This document shows positions 1 through 13,589 of a DNA stretch of 64,000 nt, piece after piece (the first letter of the stretch is position 1; each line of letters starts with the position of its first letter). The notes beneath the pieces were generated by a model. The model did no database searches. It was given only the letters and a program-made list of their open reading frames with translations, and had not been told where the DNA came from. The translations under genes were made by a program, and so were the position numbers. The DNA comes from Arbacia lixula (lineage: Eukaryota; Echinodermata; Echinoidea; Arbacioida; Arbaciidae), in the NCBI GenBank assembly GCA_963669155.1, contig OZ022589.1, positions 15,594,272 to 15,658,271 of the forward strand, read 5' to 3'.

Positions 1-58
1 TGTTTTTGATCTAAAGTTGTTCAGAATCGCACGACAGCAACTGCGATGCAAAACTGAA

Positions 59-120
59 TGCGCATGCGCTAGTTCCCATTTACCGTGTACGTTTTTGAAG
101 CAGCCAAGATGGCAGCCTCG
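59..120. promoter_or_regulatory. NRF1-like palindrome with YY1-like ATGG motif (possible housekeeping promoter)
   Basis: TGCGCATGCGCT at 59-70 is a perfect NRF1-type palindrome. CCAAGATGGCAGCC at 104-117 fits the YY1 consensus. The two motifs 35 bases apart, with no TATA box, are typical of broad housekeeping promoters. The ATG within the YY1 motif opens MAAS and is followed by GTAAAC, which could be a donor, so a tiny first coding exon is possible. No downstream exon was found, and transcription may instead run left, out of the window. Confidence 0.35.
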
Positions 121-379
121 GTAAACCGTATTTGTTACAAAGATCATGATCGTATGTGAAGAGGAAATATGTAACGTTGCTTAGCATTTTCAAGCAATTT
201 TATAGCTCAGATATACATTCAATACATTTGGCCATTTATATGTGATAAATGTACTTGAAATGAGTAATTCATTCATGTGCACGGGTTGATTTCTCGGTAG
301 TCGGACCAGACATGCAGGGAAATTGGTGGCGAGCTCTCAGGACGCTCCCGCTGCGCGGGAGCAGTCCCGGGGCTAGCCT

Positions 380-413
380 TGTGTGTGTGTGTATGTGTGT
401 GTGTGTGTGTGTA
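380..413. repeat. GT microsatellite
   Basis: An interrupted (GT)n tract just left of the 184-bp duplication. Confidence 0.9.
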
Positions 414-431
414 TGGGACATATCAGCTCTC

Positions 432-805
432 AGCCAATCAATGAATTTCTGCTTAACTTTCAAGCAGAAATACAAAACAAGCTGAATTCTTGATATCAAG
501 CAATCGAATTCGTGCGCAACTTATAAGTTCGAAATCAGAAAACAAATACTGCATTACTTTTGCGCTGGAAATCAACTATGAATTTTAATTCTGCGCAACT
601 TTTGAGCTGGAAATCAGCCAATCAATGAATTTCTGCTTAGCTTAATTTTCAAGCAGAAATACAAAACAAGCCGAATTCTTGATATCAAGAAATCGAATTC
701 ATGCGCAACTTTCAAGTTGGAAACAGAAAACAAATACTGCATTACTTTTGCGCTGGAAATCAACTATGAATTTTAATTCTGCGCAACTTTTGAGCTGGAA
801 ATAAG
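432..805. repeat. Direct tandem duplication, 184-bp unit, two copies
   Basis: The unit beginning AGCCAATCAATGAATTTCTG at 432 recurs at 616. Both copies carry the same GCGCAACTT...TTTGCGCTGGAAATCAACT sequence and differ at a few positions. Each copy contains one GAATTCTTGATATCAAG palindrome. Confidence 0.85.
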
Positions 806-889
806 TTGAACATTTGTGCAATACTTTTGTGCTTGATATCCAAGTATTTTTTGCACTAGTCTTGCGTTCGAAATAAAGAGATATCAATA

Positions 890-1070
890 ATTCATTTCTT
901 GATATCAAGAAGTCGAATTCTTGATATCAAGAATTCAAATTCTTGATATCAAGAAATGGTTTTGTGTAGTTAAGCAATGGCAATTCTTGATATCAAGAAA
1001 TCGAATTCTTGATATCAAAAAGTCGAATTCTTGATATCAAGAAATCGAATTCGTGATATCAAGAAATAGG
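890..1070. repeat. Short array of self-complementary GAATTCTTGATATCAAGAA units
   Basis: TTGATATCAA or near copies occur about seven times here, spaced about 24 bases in the tightest runs, and twice more in the adjacent 184-bp duplication. Each unit is its own reverse complement, so the array can fold into small hairpins on either strand. Confidence 0.85.
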
Positions 1071-1080
1071 AATAAATGAT

Positions 1081-4000
1081 AAAACGGCTTGCCATACGGA
1101 CGAGCAAACAGAAGATTCAGGCTGTTAAACTCAGTCTTCATTTTCTGTTTCCTCTTTCATTTAAACGTGTGTCCATTAGACCTGAACTGTATGTTCCTAA
1201 TGATGTCAGTTTGGCGAGAAATCAAGCGGTCATTGTGTAACACGTCTCCGTCCGCCAACCCGGTCGAGGCACGGGATCTGAAATTGCCAGTTGTCGTGAC
1301 ATTATGGCAGGAAAACCCATTACCAACGATAAAAAAAGATATCTGTGTTTACCGCCACGTCGTGTAGACGTCGTAAAGGATGAACAGCGTACATCGCAAA
1401 AAGGGAGAAGAAATGCCCCAAGTTTTTTTTTTTTTTTTATCACGGAGGGGAAGATGGATTGTCATGAAGGACGAATCATTTCTCCTCTTGCATTGAAATG
1501 AGTCACACTCTGTCTTTGGTTTTGTACCCGACGACATTTAAATAGCGGGAAAAGGGGAAAGGGGCGCAGGTAAAGAAACAATGCATGCAAATGAATGATT
1601 TTTTTTTTTCGTCTACATCTTCCTTTAAAAATGATGCAATTCATGTGACAGGATAAGGGTAGCGTACCAAGATCGAGGTCTAATATTAATAAAATGATGC
1701 CACCCCTTCCCCTCTATCATTGATTATGAAGGACATAACTAGTTCTTCTATTCAGATGACTGTGTAAAGGTGACGGATCGGACGCGAGAACTGGTTGGGA
1801 TTGGATGAGACAAGGTATCAACGTTGTCATAGATACCCTTTTCACCACGAATCATCACCTTCATAATCATGTTGACTTTGAAAAAGTCATTAAAATGATG
1901 CGCTCTAAACCTGTCTTCAAGAGAAAAAAAAAGGAGTTATTTTTACAAGTAGCGATTTCATGAATTGCCAAAGACATTACTCTTTAGAAGAATATATGAC
2001 AATATCATTTGTTGCTAGATAATATCCTGGGAGTGATAAACAATAGTTAGGCCATGATGGAGTAGTGACGCGTGTTTTGTTGATTAAAGAGGCGCGGCCT
2101 AATGATAACATACCCAACTTAACATTAAATCAAGAGTTTATGGTTTCATGTTCAACAGTCAATGTGACATTAGCTTCGCTACGATGTGAACACGAATCTG
2201 TCAGAAATGTTTGCTAGGCCCCCTGTAAAATGTATCGGTTATACCAGAGATCAGAGTAATCATGCTAATGATCGTTGCACGATACCCCTTGCCCATTTCC
2301 TCCATCACAGCTGCATTGAATTACACTTTTTCTTCACTTTTTTTAAATAAAGATGAACAAATATCTGTTAATAAAAAATGCACAGTAGGCGTGCATTGAA
2401 TGAGAGTGTTTTACATCACTGCTCTCAATAAAGAAATAACAGATAAACATTGGTTTAAGATATGAAGAAGACATGGTAAAGAAGGGGGGTGGGGGCGAGA
2501 TGGGGTTGAAAATAGATGTATAGAAGCATGACTACATTATACAGGAGTGCATCTAAGCAGGAAAAGGGCAAGGACGAAAGGGGAGATATAAAAGGATTGG
2601 GGAAATGAGTTGCAGAGAAAGAGGAGGTAAGGAAGAGTGAAAGTATAGAACCGAAGGCAGAATTACAGAAAAAAAAAACAGGAGAGAGGAAAACATGAAT
2701 ACGAGAAAGAGCAATGACAGGAACTCGTCATGTCCATCTTGCTTCGTCCCAATCTCGCACACGGTAATCACGGCAATTGTGATCGATATAAGTGGCCAGG
2801 CCGCCAAATTTGGCGTCTTCTCGTGACACACCGTCAATTAATATGATCACCTCCACGTATTATTGATGCTTGCGCCAGGCCAGTGTGGGCGAAGATATCG
2901 CGAGGAAATTGTAGTGTTGCTCTCGGGAAGTTACAAATTTCCGCCAGGCAGATAGCTTACGATCAAGTGGGACATGTAGTCCACAGATACGGAAAGACAT
3001 CGGTCGCGGCAGCGCTGTCGCTGGAGAGTATTGAGGTTAAGGAGAGGTATCTGTGAGAAAAACCTTTAAAACAATAAACTAAACGACAATCAATAATATT
3101 TGTGGTCAGCGGCCATTGAAAAATGTGAACAAGTAAATGATTAATACAGCCACGCAGTTATAGGGGGTGGAGATTTTTCAAGGGTCTCATCTCAGCTAGA
3201 CAGTCTCAGTAAACTAGATTATATCAATTGGTAATCATAACCGGATGTGTATGATATCACATGTGGTATGCATGCATGTTGTTCACCATGTTCACTTTGT
3301 TCAGCTGTTTTGGCGTAAGTCCTTTTTGAGGGATTTTCATAAACATAGACAATGTTTAAACAAATACATCACTTGTTTAATCTGTGGAAAACATTGCCTT
3401 AATCCAATGTGTGTCTCTCCTAATGCTGCTCTATTTGATATGTGCACATTATTCGTTCCAACAAGGCGTCACCGACACTTTAAATTTAAAAAAAATATAT
3501 ATATTTCTATTTAATGTTTTCTTTGCTTTTGTTGTTGTTTGTTTGTTTGTTTGTTTTAGGGGGCTTTTTGGTCTTTTATATTTTTACAGTGTTGTCTTAT
3601 GCGAGTTTTCTTGTTTGTTGTGTATCTAACTTTCGTTTAGGGATCTATGCCATGAGTTTTGTTGCACAATTTTAACCGCCTTTCCCGTGTTTGTTTTTGC
3701 AATTCAAATACTTTTGTTCTATTGTATTATTGTGCGACTATACGTTTGTTTCGTTTGTATGTAAAACATGTTTATCAAGGAAATAAAGTGCTTCAAATTA
3801 ATATCTGGTAAACCGTTGCTAATCATATTATTCATAAGCGTTGATGAGACTTTAATCGGGCGTTTTAGCGGCAGGGAATGACGTTGTGTCAACAGCAGCA
3901 TGTGTGGGGCTGCGGAGCGTGGGTTGGGAGGGGCGGGGAACGGAGAGGGGGAGGGGGAGGGGAAGGAGACCCGATTATCTCGAAGAAGTCTCGACGGGGT

Positions 4001-4280
4001 CCCCCGCCACGGCATGCCCTATTTGATGAGCCTAGCTGTCACGGTTATGAATCAATTCCATTGCCACGGATCGCCGCTGATCGATCGTCGCAGGAAAGGT
4101 TGATGGATTATTGCAGATTGGATGCGGGTGGCATACAAAGAGGTAAAGATATAATATCGCAATCATGTCATCGTCGGTTGAAAATATGAACAAATAGGGT
4201 CATTAACCCCGACATGAATCTCCATGCTATTGCTTCTTGTAGCATAGATGATAACATATTAATAACAAGATAACGGTTTG
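1081..4280. other. No gene seen; AT-rich with a purine-rich patch
   Basis: Only short, compositionally biased open frames occur. A purine-rich patch lies at 2545-2710 and a GGGGAG-rich patch at 3920-3970. Nothing else stands out. Confidence 0.6.
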
Positions 4281-4289
4281 TATTTGAAA

Positions 4290-4574
4290 ACAGGGGTTTA
4301 ACGCAAACAGTATACTAAACCTGGTCTAAAATTATGGGACGCCAAATCAATCGTCTGATTCGACCCCTCAATCATCGATTTTCATCACAGAATCACAACA
4401 GCGGTCGATTTCAATTATTCGCTATATTTAATATATGGACAAACGTAATATACCATACTGATTCCGTGGACAACATCAATTGTATTGAATCAATAATTAT
4501 GTTTCACTTTGTTTTATTCGGCGTCCCATAAAACTAGTTCAGGTTTAGTACACTGTTTGCGTTAAACCTCTGTT
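4290..4574. mobile_element. Non-autonomous element with long terminal inverted repeats (MITE-like)
   Basis: ACAGGGGTTTAACGCAAAC at the left end is matched by the reverse complement of GTTTGCGTTAAACCTCTGT at the right end. The similarity continues inward for about 55 bases to TTATGGGACGCC. The interior is AT-rich and non-coding. No clear target duplication is visible. Confidence 0.8.
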
Positions 4575-6720
4575 CAGAGTACTGGATAATGATATTAGTT
4601 GAAATAATGTACTACTACATTATCCATCGGCAGCATTGATACAAGACACATGAGTATATGCTATAAATAAAGCAAGCATATATATATTTACATATATGTA
4701 TCAGTGCAACATCTTCTACCATTGTATATTATATGCCTATAAACTATCAATGTGTCAACAAGATGCCTGTCAATTGGATATGGGTGTATAGCTAGTTTAA
4801 CCGTCAGTGTGCCAGATTAACTGCTGCTATATGGGATTTATGATGCACAACTTGTGCAAAGATGCAACAGGAGCGCAGAAACAGTTTTAAAAAAGAATAC
4901 ACTGGCGCTTGAATACCCACACACATACAATACAAGCACACGACGACTACAGTAATTACTATCTTCATTTTACTTAAAGTAGCGATGCTGTAACACTATA
5001 AAAAAGTGGTACAATATAACTTGTATACAGCAATATCAGATGCTAGTATTTTGACAACGATTAGGGCTCAGGTAAAATGGGAATACATCAGGACAGTATT
5101 ACCAATACACTGCAAATTGGCAACTCTGAGTACGATATACTTTATGTGTGTAAGATCATAATCAAAATTTGTTGACAACTTTCGTGATCTCACATTTCAT
5201 TAAACTTAGTTTGTTTTACTATTCTTTGTTCTCCTCCATCTCTGACCTCGTCTTCACTATTTGCACTTCATTTCAGACTTAACCAGCCTCGTCACTCCGA
5301 CAAACAATAGATAAAATATACCGGGTTGTTTTGTACTATAATACGAGTATAATCCAGTAATCAATGTAAATTCAAAACAGATTGCCAATTACGGATAACT
5401 ACGAGAAGGAAAGCACTTCTACTTTGCATCTAGTATCTGATTTTTTGTTTCTCGAGAAGCCGGCGAAAAGAAATCCCCACAATCGATACCGCTCACAAGA
5501 CGCCGGATGCAATTTCTATGGATGCTGGAAGTCATAAGTGTTAAGATGTGATTCTTATTTCAAGACGCCGGCACCGGGCTTGTAACACGAACTGTAGCCT
5601 GGAACACCACGGGGAACGATACTGTGGGTAATATGCTCCATGGGTCGATTTCACAAAAGCAAGCCGAGTATCAGGGACAGTACTTCTTTGATAATGACGG
5701 GTTTCTTTAGTCAATTTTGTCCACTTTCTCAGCGAGGATTGGGTGAAGGGGAGAGGAGGCTGGTGGTACTGGGGGAAATCGAGTTCTGTAATATGAATTG
5801 TTGGTTTACGTTGGTAAACGTATGGAACTTTCAACTCAGGAAACATTTTATCCAAAGTGATATACTCATCCTCACATAAGCATTTAGAGACAACCCTATT
5901 CAGTCACCAACATAAGGGTAATATATTTTTGTTATTAAAATGTGCTCTGAAACAAAATCATATTCCCTTTGCCTCGTGAAACCTACTCTACCATGACCTC
6001 AAATCGCTATGGTACAGCGTGTATCGTTCACATATAAACCTGAGATGCTTTGCACATAATCGATGTCCGTGCTAAATTGTTCCTTCAGGTTACAACTCCC
6101 ACTGCGGCCATATATGGTATCATTGATTCTGGATTTTATTTCTGGATTATATTTCTCTACAATTTTAAAGCGTTGAAGTATTTTCCTGTGTACCAATTAG
6201 ATGTATAGTCTGTAATTTTCCAATAAAGGAAATGAAGAAACGCTATTGAATAGGACCTATTATAATGTGTGGTGAAATTGATTTGATTACTAATACAGAT
6301 AACGATATACGGATAGCTCTTTGTTACTACAAACTGGCATTTTGTAATCAAGTCATGAGATAGATATTGCTATAACGCGCACTGAAATGAAGAGGACTTA
6401 GTAAGAGGAAGGGCGTTTACCAGGGCAAAGACAATAAATCCATGTACGCTCACTAAAATATACCATCATAGTAACTATGCATAATCAATAACGGTTGGAA
6501 AATCCCACTTTAATGAACTCTAGTATGGACTTAGGTAAACTCCATGCGACTATAAATCCTCCACCGTCTGGTAATCATATCATAGTTTTATCTTCTTAAG
6601 CCATTTGACATCCATTGTTATTTGTCTTGTTTGGTTTACATCCTTGAAAATTCAAATAGCGACAAGTAGAGGGATTGAAGTATATTCAATCACGAAACGA
6701 GCTAATGAAAGCAAACGTAG
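4575..6720. other. No gene seen
   Basis: AT-rich sequence. A 104-codon minus frame at 5541-5855 has no recognisable motif or splice context. Confidence 0.55.
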
Positions 6721-6740
6721 TTTTAAAACAGGTCCTAATT

Positions 6741-7054
6741 TTAGGCTTAGTAGTAGAGGTAGCAGCAGAAGTAATAGTAATGATAGTAATATAATGAGTA
6801 TCAGTAGTAGAAGTAGTATTGATAGTAGCAGAAGTAATGTGCCAGTAGAAGTAATATGATTGTTGTTATTATTTGTATTATTAGTAGTAGCAGTAGCAGT
6901 TGTAAACGAAGGTATAGTAATAATAGTGGTAATAGCAATGGTAATAGTAGTGGAAGTAGAAGTAGTAGAAGTGGTGGTGGTGGTGGAGGTAGTAGTAGTA
7001 GTAGTAGTAGAAGTAATAGTAGTAATAGTAGAAGTAGAAGAAGTAGTAGCAGTA
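6741..7054. repeat. Imperfect AGT/GTA trinucleotide repeat
   Basis: About 310 bases of interrupted (AGT)n with some GGT. The open frames in it (poly-Ser, poly-Leu, poly-Val) are artefacts of the repeat. Confidence 0.9.
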
Positions 7055-7089
7055 TGAGTGAATTCACTTATTGGAGCAACATTATATAA

Positions 7090-10000
7090 ATTTCACATAC
7101 GATTCATTTTGATATTACTAGAACCATCAAATTTCAATCATTTAAATACGAGCCGGCCAAATAAAATAATTTTCCCATTTTTCCACGGAGCCACTTTTTG
7201 TACATAGTTTGTCCCCTCTTTCTCACTAAGCTTCTCTAAGAGTTGTTTGCATCGGTAATGGCTGTTTGCCCATGAAATATTCGTCTATGTTCGGTTTGGA
7301 ATTATTCAGGATACCAATTACCTGTTGCAGTAGTTTTCCCTTTGCTGGAATCGATTCCTGTTAGCCAAGCCTGGCGGAATGAGGTTACGAAGGGAGGAAG
7401 ATTGTTTCACCAAGATGAGGTCAGAATATGGGCTCTTCTCATCCTTGTTATGATGGAAATTGTATTTTGGTCACGTATTGAGGGAAATGCGAGGATAACA
7501 AGTCTAGAGGTAGTAGGACAGAGAAGAAAATGACAAATGAATTGATAGTGTAGTGACTTGGAGGCATTAGCAGCTCGTTTGTATGACGATATGGAAGCCG
7601 TCATGCCCTTTGCCGAATCCCCACCATGTCCAGTATGACAAACGCGGTTTCATTTTCTTCCAGAGAGTACACTTCAAATCTCTTCATCTTCTTATCCTTT
7701 TAATGACGTCTTTTTTTATCTTCATCTTTCCATAGCAAATCAGTTTTGTAAAGGTGAACAATTCCTTCAAATGTGTCCTTTCTTTTGCTTTAAAAGGATA
7801 AGAACATGAAGCTTTGTCCTGTTTCCACATATGCTCTAGACTTCTATCCAATGTGTGCTGCCTGAAACAGCAACCTATACGCTGAGAGATGTAACCCCTT
7901 AAAGTGAACTATCCCGAGTAATCCGCAGTTGATACTACTGACAGGGTCCTTAAAACGCGCGGGCATAGAATATTCCATTCTCAAAGGCTTGTATTAAGGG
8001 GGGTTATCTGATCGAGGATGTGGTAATCATTGTAAGTGCAGCATAAGTGCCTTCGCTGAGGGAGAAGGGTTTAGGCAATCGTGGCAACCACAACTGGCTT
8101 AAGGTACATTGTATCCTGATGACAGATTCTGATCGTAAAGGGCCATCGGCGAGGTTTCACAAGGCTGAGACAAAAACAATGCCAGAGACAGTACTAATAC
8201 TAATAGTAGATGTCTGTTGGTATTCGCACCAATCACAATAACGCCTCACGGCACTGTCTTTAGCTCCGTGGAGAGTTACTGGAGAGGTTGATTTTCACGA
8301 CGCTAAAACATATATAATATCAATCACAACTTGAATACCAGACTCGACAATATACTGGATAATTGCTTCTGACCTATCGGGTTTCTCATCTGCCTAAGGC
8401 GACATTCAATATGACTACCATGACGTCGTTGACACTGATCAATTTTCAGTCCCAGTCCCTGCGAATGGATGATTGTTGGCAAAGAGAGTAATACATCATT
8501 ATCACAGAGATATCCCCAAAGATTAATGACTCTGACTTCGATATCTTACCACAATGACGCGAGATGACACCCGGTCCATTGTCATATTGTCAGGGCTGCG
8601 GTAGGGATGTCAAATTAGATTCTTAGATGGGAGAATTTTGATGAACATTAGCAGTGGCATGGACAGGTTCTTATTAAAGTCGAAGTTGTTACTGCCCATT
8701 AACGTGTCTGTGATTCAACCTTCCCAGGCTCACACGGAACCAGTAAATTGCACGATCTTAATATCACCACCATTAAGTGGACATTATTATATTATATTAC
8801 ATATCACCTAATCAGAAACGGGTGATTGTTCTGAAGAGACAGAAGTGATGGCTGTAAGATGGCTGTAAGGAAGGCTGTAAGATATCAGTCAATACATTTA
8901 CAGATAGATAGGGGAAAAGAAAAGAAAAAAAGAAAAGACAACATTTTGATTTATATTACTTTATCAAGTATGCTTTTATTTTGATTTTCTTTATTTTATT
9001 AAAAAAACGTAATTGCTCATGCAATTGCTGTTTTTCCATATGTTGGTGCAAATATATTTGCAGTGCAATGTCAAAAATATATGATTTAATATTTGTCATA
9101 GAAAAAGAAATCAACATCTTTCGAAATTGACAATTGAAGATTAAATAACATGATACAGCCCGGAACAGAAATATTAATACATAGATATAGAATTTTGAAA
9201 TTGACTGAACACAGGAAGTAATACCATCGTTGATACTGCTTTAACAATGGGTATAATGTGGAATAAGAATTGCACGGCTCTTTGGGGCATAACACGTTGT
9301 AAGTGTGCTAGTAACCAAATATTGATCGCATATATTGTATTTACATACTCCACAAGTAAATATTGCCTGTATAGCAGTTTGGTATGAATTCAATATTTTG
9401 TCTGGGAAGTTTTATCGAGAAGATAGAGGTTTCACCAAGAGAAGCTCTTTCTGGATTACGCCCACAATGAAGAAAATTCATATTTAGAGGAATGGAACAC
9501 GTGATTTTTTTTAATCAATTTGCAAACGTTTAATATGATAACTGACATGAGAGAATAAACAGTAATAATAAAATCCATTTGTATGTCTGGATCAAAATGT
9601 GTGTTGTTATCTCTGACCCCACCATCTAACATACGCTACATAAAAGGTACGTCCAAAGAACACGCCTTACGAACGTACAGCCTAACCCCTAATGAGCCCC
9701 GAGAAGATCTAGATACCGACATATAAATTCCATCTCTCATTTCTATCTACAGCTCGGGAATCCCTTACGGACGACACGGTTGCGGGCAGTCGATCGATTG
9801 TCGTGTATCTATTAATAGTGCAGGCTTCTGTCATGGCTGCATTCACAACCCGACGTGTCACTGTCTGTCCCAGCGGCCACCTCCTCCGAGGGTCCCCCGG
9901 GGATATCCGAGAAAGCTTGGACGACGAGCGGTGACGAGTGCATGTCCGCGCATCCCGGATCTGGTTAAATCAAGCCGCTATCAGCTGTCCCTTAAATAAT

Positions 10001-10800
10001 ATGGTAGCCTTAAATGAGCGGTGAAGCTTTACGCATGAAATCACAATACTGGTAACAACTAGACGTTACGGCCATCCTGCCTGTCTCAAGTCACGTGGTT
10101 ATAATTGATAACGGTGGATAATAATAACAATCATAGAAAGTAGATCATTGTCCTCTAAGTAGAATATCAGGGTGAGAGGAATTTGCTTTAGCTATGTATG
10201 TGCTACGTGGATATTCTTTCGCCAGTAATTTGCATTGAGGATCACTTTCTCTGATACGCAAAGAATTAATATCCCACACTAGGCCACCGGAACAATTTAA
10301 ACTACGTCTGTGAAGGTTGCCCCGGGATTAATCAGATTTTAATTACATCAAGTAGTTCACATGTACTACCTTTAGGGACTCTACCTTAAGGGACTGGTGG
10401 TATTAAAGTATAGTTAAAAAAGATCCAACGTGAAATCCGAATTTGACGGTGAGAAAAAAGATTGAATTAACACTCATTTGTGTTTTCCTATATTCGACGG
10501 AAGTTTGTAAACAATGTGGTATTGTAAATACTATGACACATGAATATGTCTGTTACATGTCTAAACCTGCAAAAGGCATGTATCACCTGAAGGATCACTA
10601 ATTCATTATGCATGAATTCATTCATCCATTCTTTTGTTCAATAAGTGGAATCACTACAAATCGATACGCGCATGAACCCAATTAGTTCGTGATATCCTTC
10701 ATTAACGGATGACCCGGCAAGTATTCATGTTATATAACGAACGGTCACTGTACTATCCGATCAATCCATGATGATTTTGTCTTTACTCTGGACGTCCAAA
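7090..10800. other. No gene seen
   Basis: AT-rich. A small GGCTGTAAG triplication lies near 8848-8882. The GC-richer stretch 9760-9970 contains no convincing exon. Confidence 0.55.
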
Positions 10801-10811
10801 CCTTGAAAATA

Positions 10812-10990
10812 TCCCCCCCCCCCCCTCTCCATTCCCTATCGCTCCCTAGCTTTCTACTCTCTGTGCCAAGCGATAACGTAGAGTCTATAATGCGGTTTCA
10901 AACGCCCCAGCCTACACCCTCCCCCCACCCCACCGTCCCCACCCACCCCCCCCCCCGCCCCCCCCCCCCCTTCACCCCGCCCGACCTTCC
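10812..10990. repeat. Poly-C and pyrimidine-rich tract
   Basis: C-runs at about 10812-10825 and 10947-10970 lie within a C/T-rich block. The 101-codon proline-rich frame here is compositional. A short inverted motif of CATATTGGAATAT follows at about 11013-11062. Confidence 0.8.
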
Positions 10991-11109
10991 TCCTCTCGCG
11001 AGACGTATTGGCATCATATTGGAATATATTGGATCATATTCCAATATTGTCATATTGGAATCTTTGCATGTGTCTTTAGTGTCACGGGACCAACGTGAAC
11101 CAATCTGAA

Positions 11110-13580
11110 ACTATTTGATTGATTGAACCTTTGAAATATTGTATTAAACGTTAATAGATCACACCGAGCATAGAGGTTGACTTGCAATATACATGATATA
11201 ACAACATTACAAATAACAACACAAATGTAAAGTGAAGATTTCCGTTATACCTCAAGATGTGTAATTAAGAACCCCGTACAAAGGCATAATGAATGGGGCC
11301 ACCCCATTGCCCGTTGCCCAAAAAGGATACCTTTTAAACTTGGTTCCATCATCGCAATCTCAGCTTGTTTTGAGGTCATCAGCATCAGTCCTACATAGTA
11401 GTGTACAACTCAGTTATTAATGATATACATCATAAGGTTTTTCTCGTCATGTTAACTAATGCTTAAACTATTCATTTGCGAAGCTCTCCCTCTCTGTTCC
11501 TCCCGCCGCGTCCGTACTAGTCGTCTAGACATGACCATCTAGCTGTTTGAATGCACATCACATGCAAATGATTCGAATCCCGCACGGCCCACTTCTTAGG
11601 CTAGCTCAGCATCTCCCTCCAACACCACATCCAACAGCACATCACTACAACCTGCATCAGACCGTTTTGTAGTGCTGGACGCGTTAAGGCCACCGTACAT
11701 CCATCGCTTTAAACATTTTGACGTCACACTTTAGACTTGCCTCTCGCGGAAACCATGTTATCATCATTCTGGACAGAAGGACTCTAGATCACTTTGAGAA
11801 AGTGGTCATCGTAGGACGATCATAGAATTGATGAAGACAGTGGTATTGTATTTGACATTTTGTATGATTACCATCTGCTTTCCATGTTCTTTTTCCATCG
11901 ACAAAAGCGACGGAAAAACAAGTTGTTTTCACGCATATTTTTTTCTCCAAACGGCCTCATTGGAAATAGGAGGTGGTTGCCCGAGACGTGAATTTGCCGC
12001 ATGCACCAGAGTAGTCTCGATTCTAGACTATGTAGTGCGTGGACGCATAACCGCTGACTCATGACTATGCCTGGAAACAACTAAGTCTGGAAACATAATC
12101 TAAGCTCTATAACATGAAGGACAAATAGCGTAGTCTCTGATTCCAGACGTAGCTATGCAGCAGCAGTGATACAATGTGGCAACTGTGTGTGCCCACGCTT
12201 TCCACCCTACAATATAGGCTTGACGTGAAACTGTATACGCTTGTAAACACGCCTGTAAATATTTTCTTAATTACATATACATGATACGCTTATGTGTTTT
12301 AAATGAGAATATTTACAAATCATCACAAAAATCGATGTTAGTAATGAGGCGATTGATTTGTTTGTCACAGGTGCTGAATTCAATTATGCGTGCTTCAATA
12401 GAAATAAAGAGAGCACTTTATTTTCAACTGAGTTCCTGGTTCTTTGATTTTGACAGCCGGTAACACCTTGGATTCTCAGGATATCATGCCAAGGATAAAT
12501 AGCTGATTAGAAGAAGTATGAAAGGCTTGATGTACGATACACCCCCAATTACAGTGCTTTCGCAGAACTATAGAAGAAACTTTTGTATATAATGTCTCTG
12601 AAAAGTGAGGACAAATCCATATTTATTCCTCCAAACCCATATAGCACGGTAGCATAGGGGAATGTGGCGAGACATGCGCTCGCTCGATCGTATATTACAA
12701 CGTGAGCTTTTGAAAAGCAATATAAAAATAGGGAAGCACAATCAGACAGTGCACTGCACGCATACCCCATATTGCTTATATTATCCACATCAAACATATA
12801 CAAACATACATTTAAAAAAAAGTTTATGTAATGTATTCTTGAAATTCGGATTCATTCTAGAAAATCACTTAATCGGCGATTAAAAAACACGATAAAATAC
12901 GTGCACATATGTATGAAAATAACAATTTTCTCAAAGTACAACGCTACAACAGTGGTTTATATACTGAGGTGTCTTGGAATAAGGTTGAGAGTCTGACACA
13001 TTGGTTTATCAACTAATTTAAATAATGTTTTCTTCCCCACGGTATCTTAATCTTACACTCTCATCCACGCTTACTGCCACGTGTTATCTTTACTATCGCC
13101 ATTGATGTCATATGAGTGAGATATGTGTCCTTTAGTGTATACAAGAATCTATATTCTAACAAACTTTGCCTTGATTTTATTCTCTATTGTTCGGTTTCAT
13201 AATCACATCGCATAAAATTACTTAATATCTGTCAGATATTCTATGTTTGTACGTAGCACGCTGTAACGTTATAGTCAGCTGAAATTGAACATGCTTATTC
13301 AAATAAACATTGTACTGTAAAAGATATAGGCAAGTTCACTTACCCGCTTAATCATACTTATTCTCACCCACTGCATAATTCATATACACATCAGTCATAA
13401 TGGAGTTTGCTTCGTAGCAAGGGGCAAGCGACTGTCAAATGCGCCGTGTAATTACTTAGATCCCTTATTTTACATTTGGACGAACAATGAATTAATAATA
13501 TGCTATGAATTTTAAAGCGCTCCTATGTACTGCCCGCTCCCGGCTGGGTGCGTACGCTGTGATGTTATACATGATAAAGA
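11110..13580. other. No gene seen
   Basis: Non-coding in appearance. A weak duplicated segment (GTAGTCTCGATTCTAGAC near 12012 and GTAGTCTCTGATTCCAGAC near 12132) hints at an old ~120-bp tandem repeat. Confidence 0.5.
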
Positions 13581-13589
13581 ATAAAGGTC

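Noticed and set aside
480..1070. Cloning-vector polylinker (adjacent EcoRI and EcoRV sites)
   Set aside because: The order is GAATTC-TTGATATCAA-GAA repeated with diverged linkers. It is not a single polylinker, and no other vector sequence is present.
11560..11600. tRNA gene suggested by GATTCGAATCCCGC
   Set aside because: The B-box-like word lacks a matching A box at the right distance, and no cloverleaf stems can be drawn.
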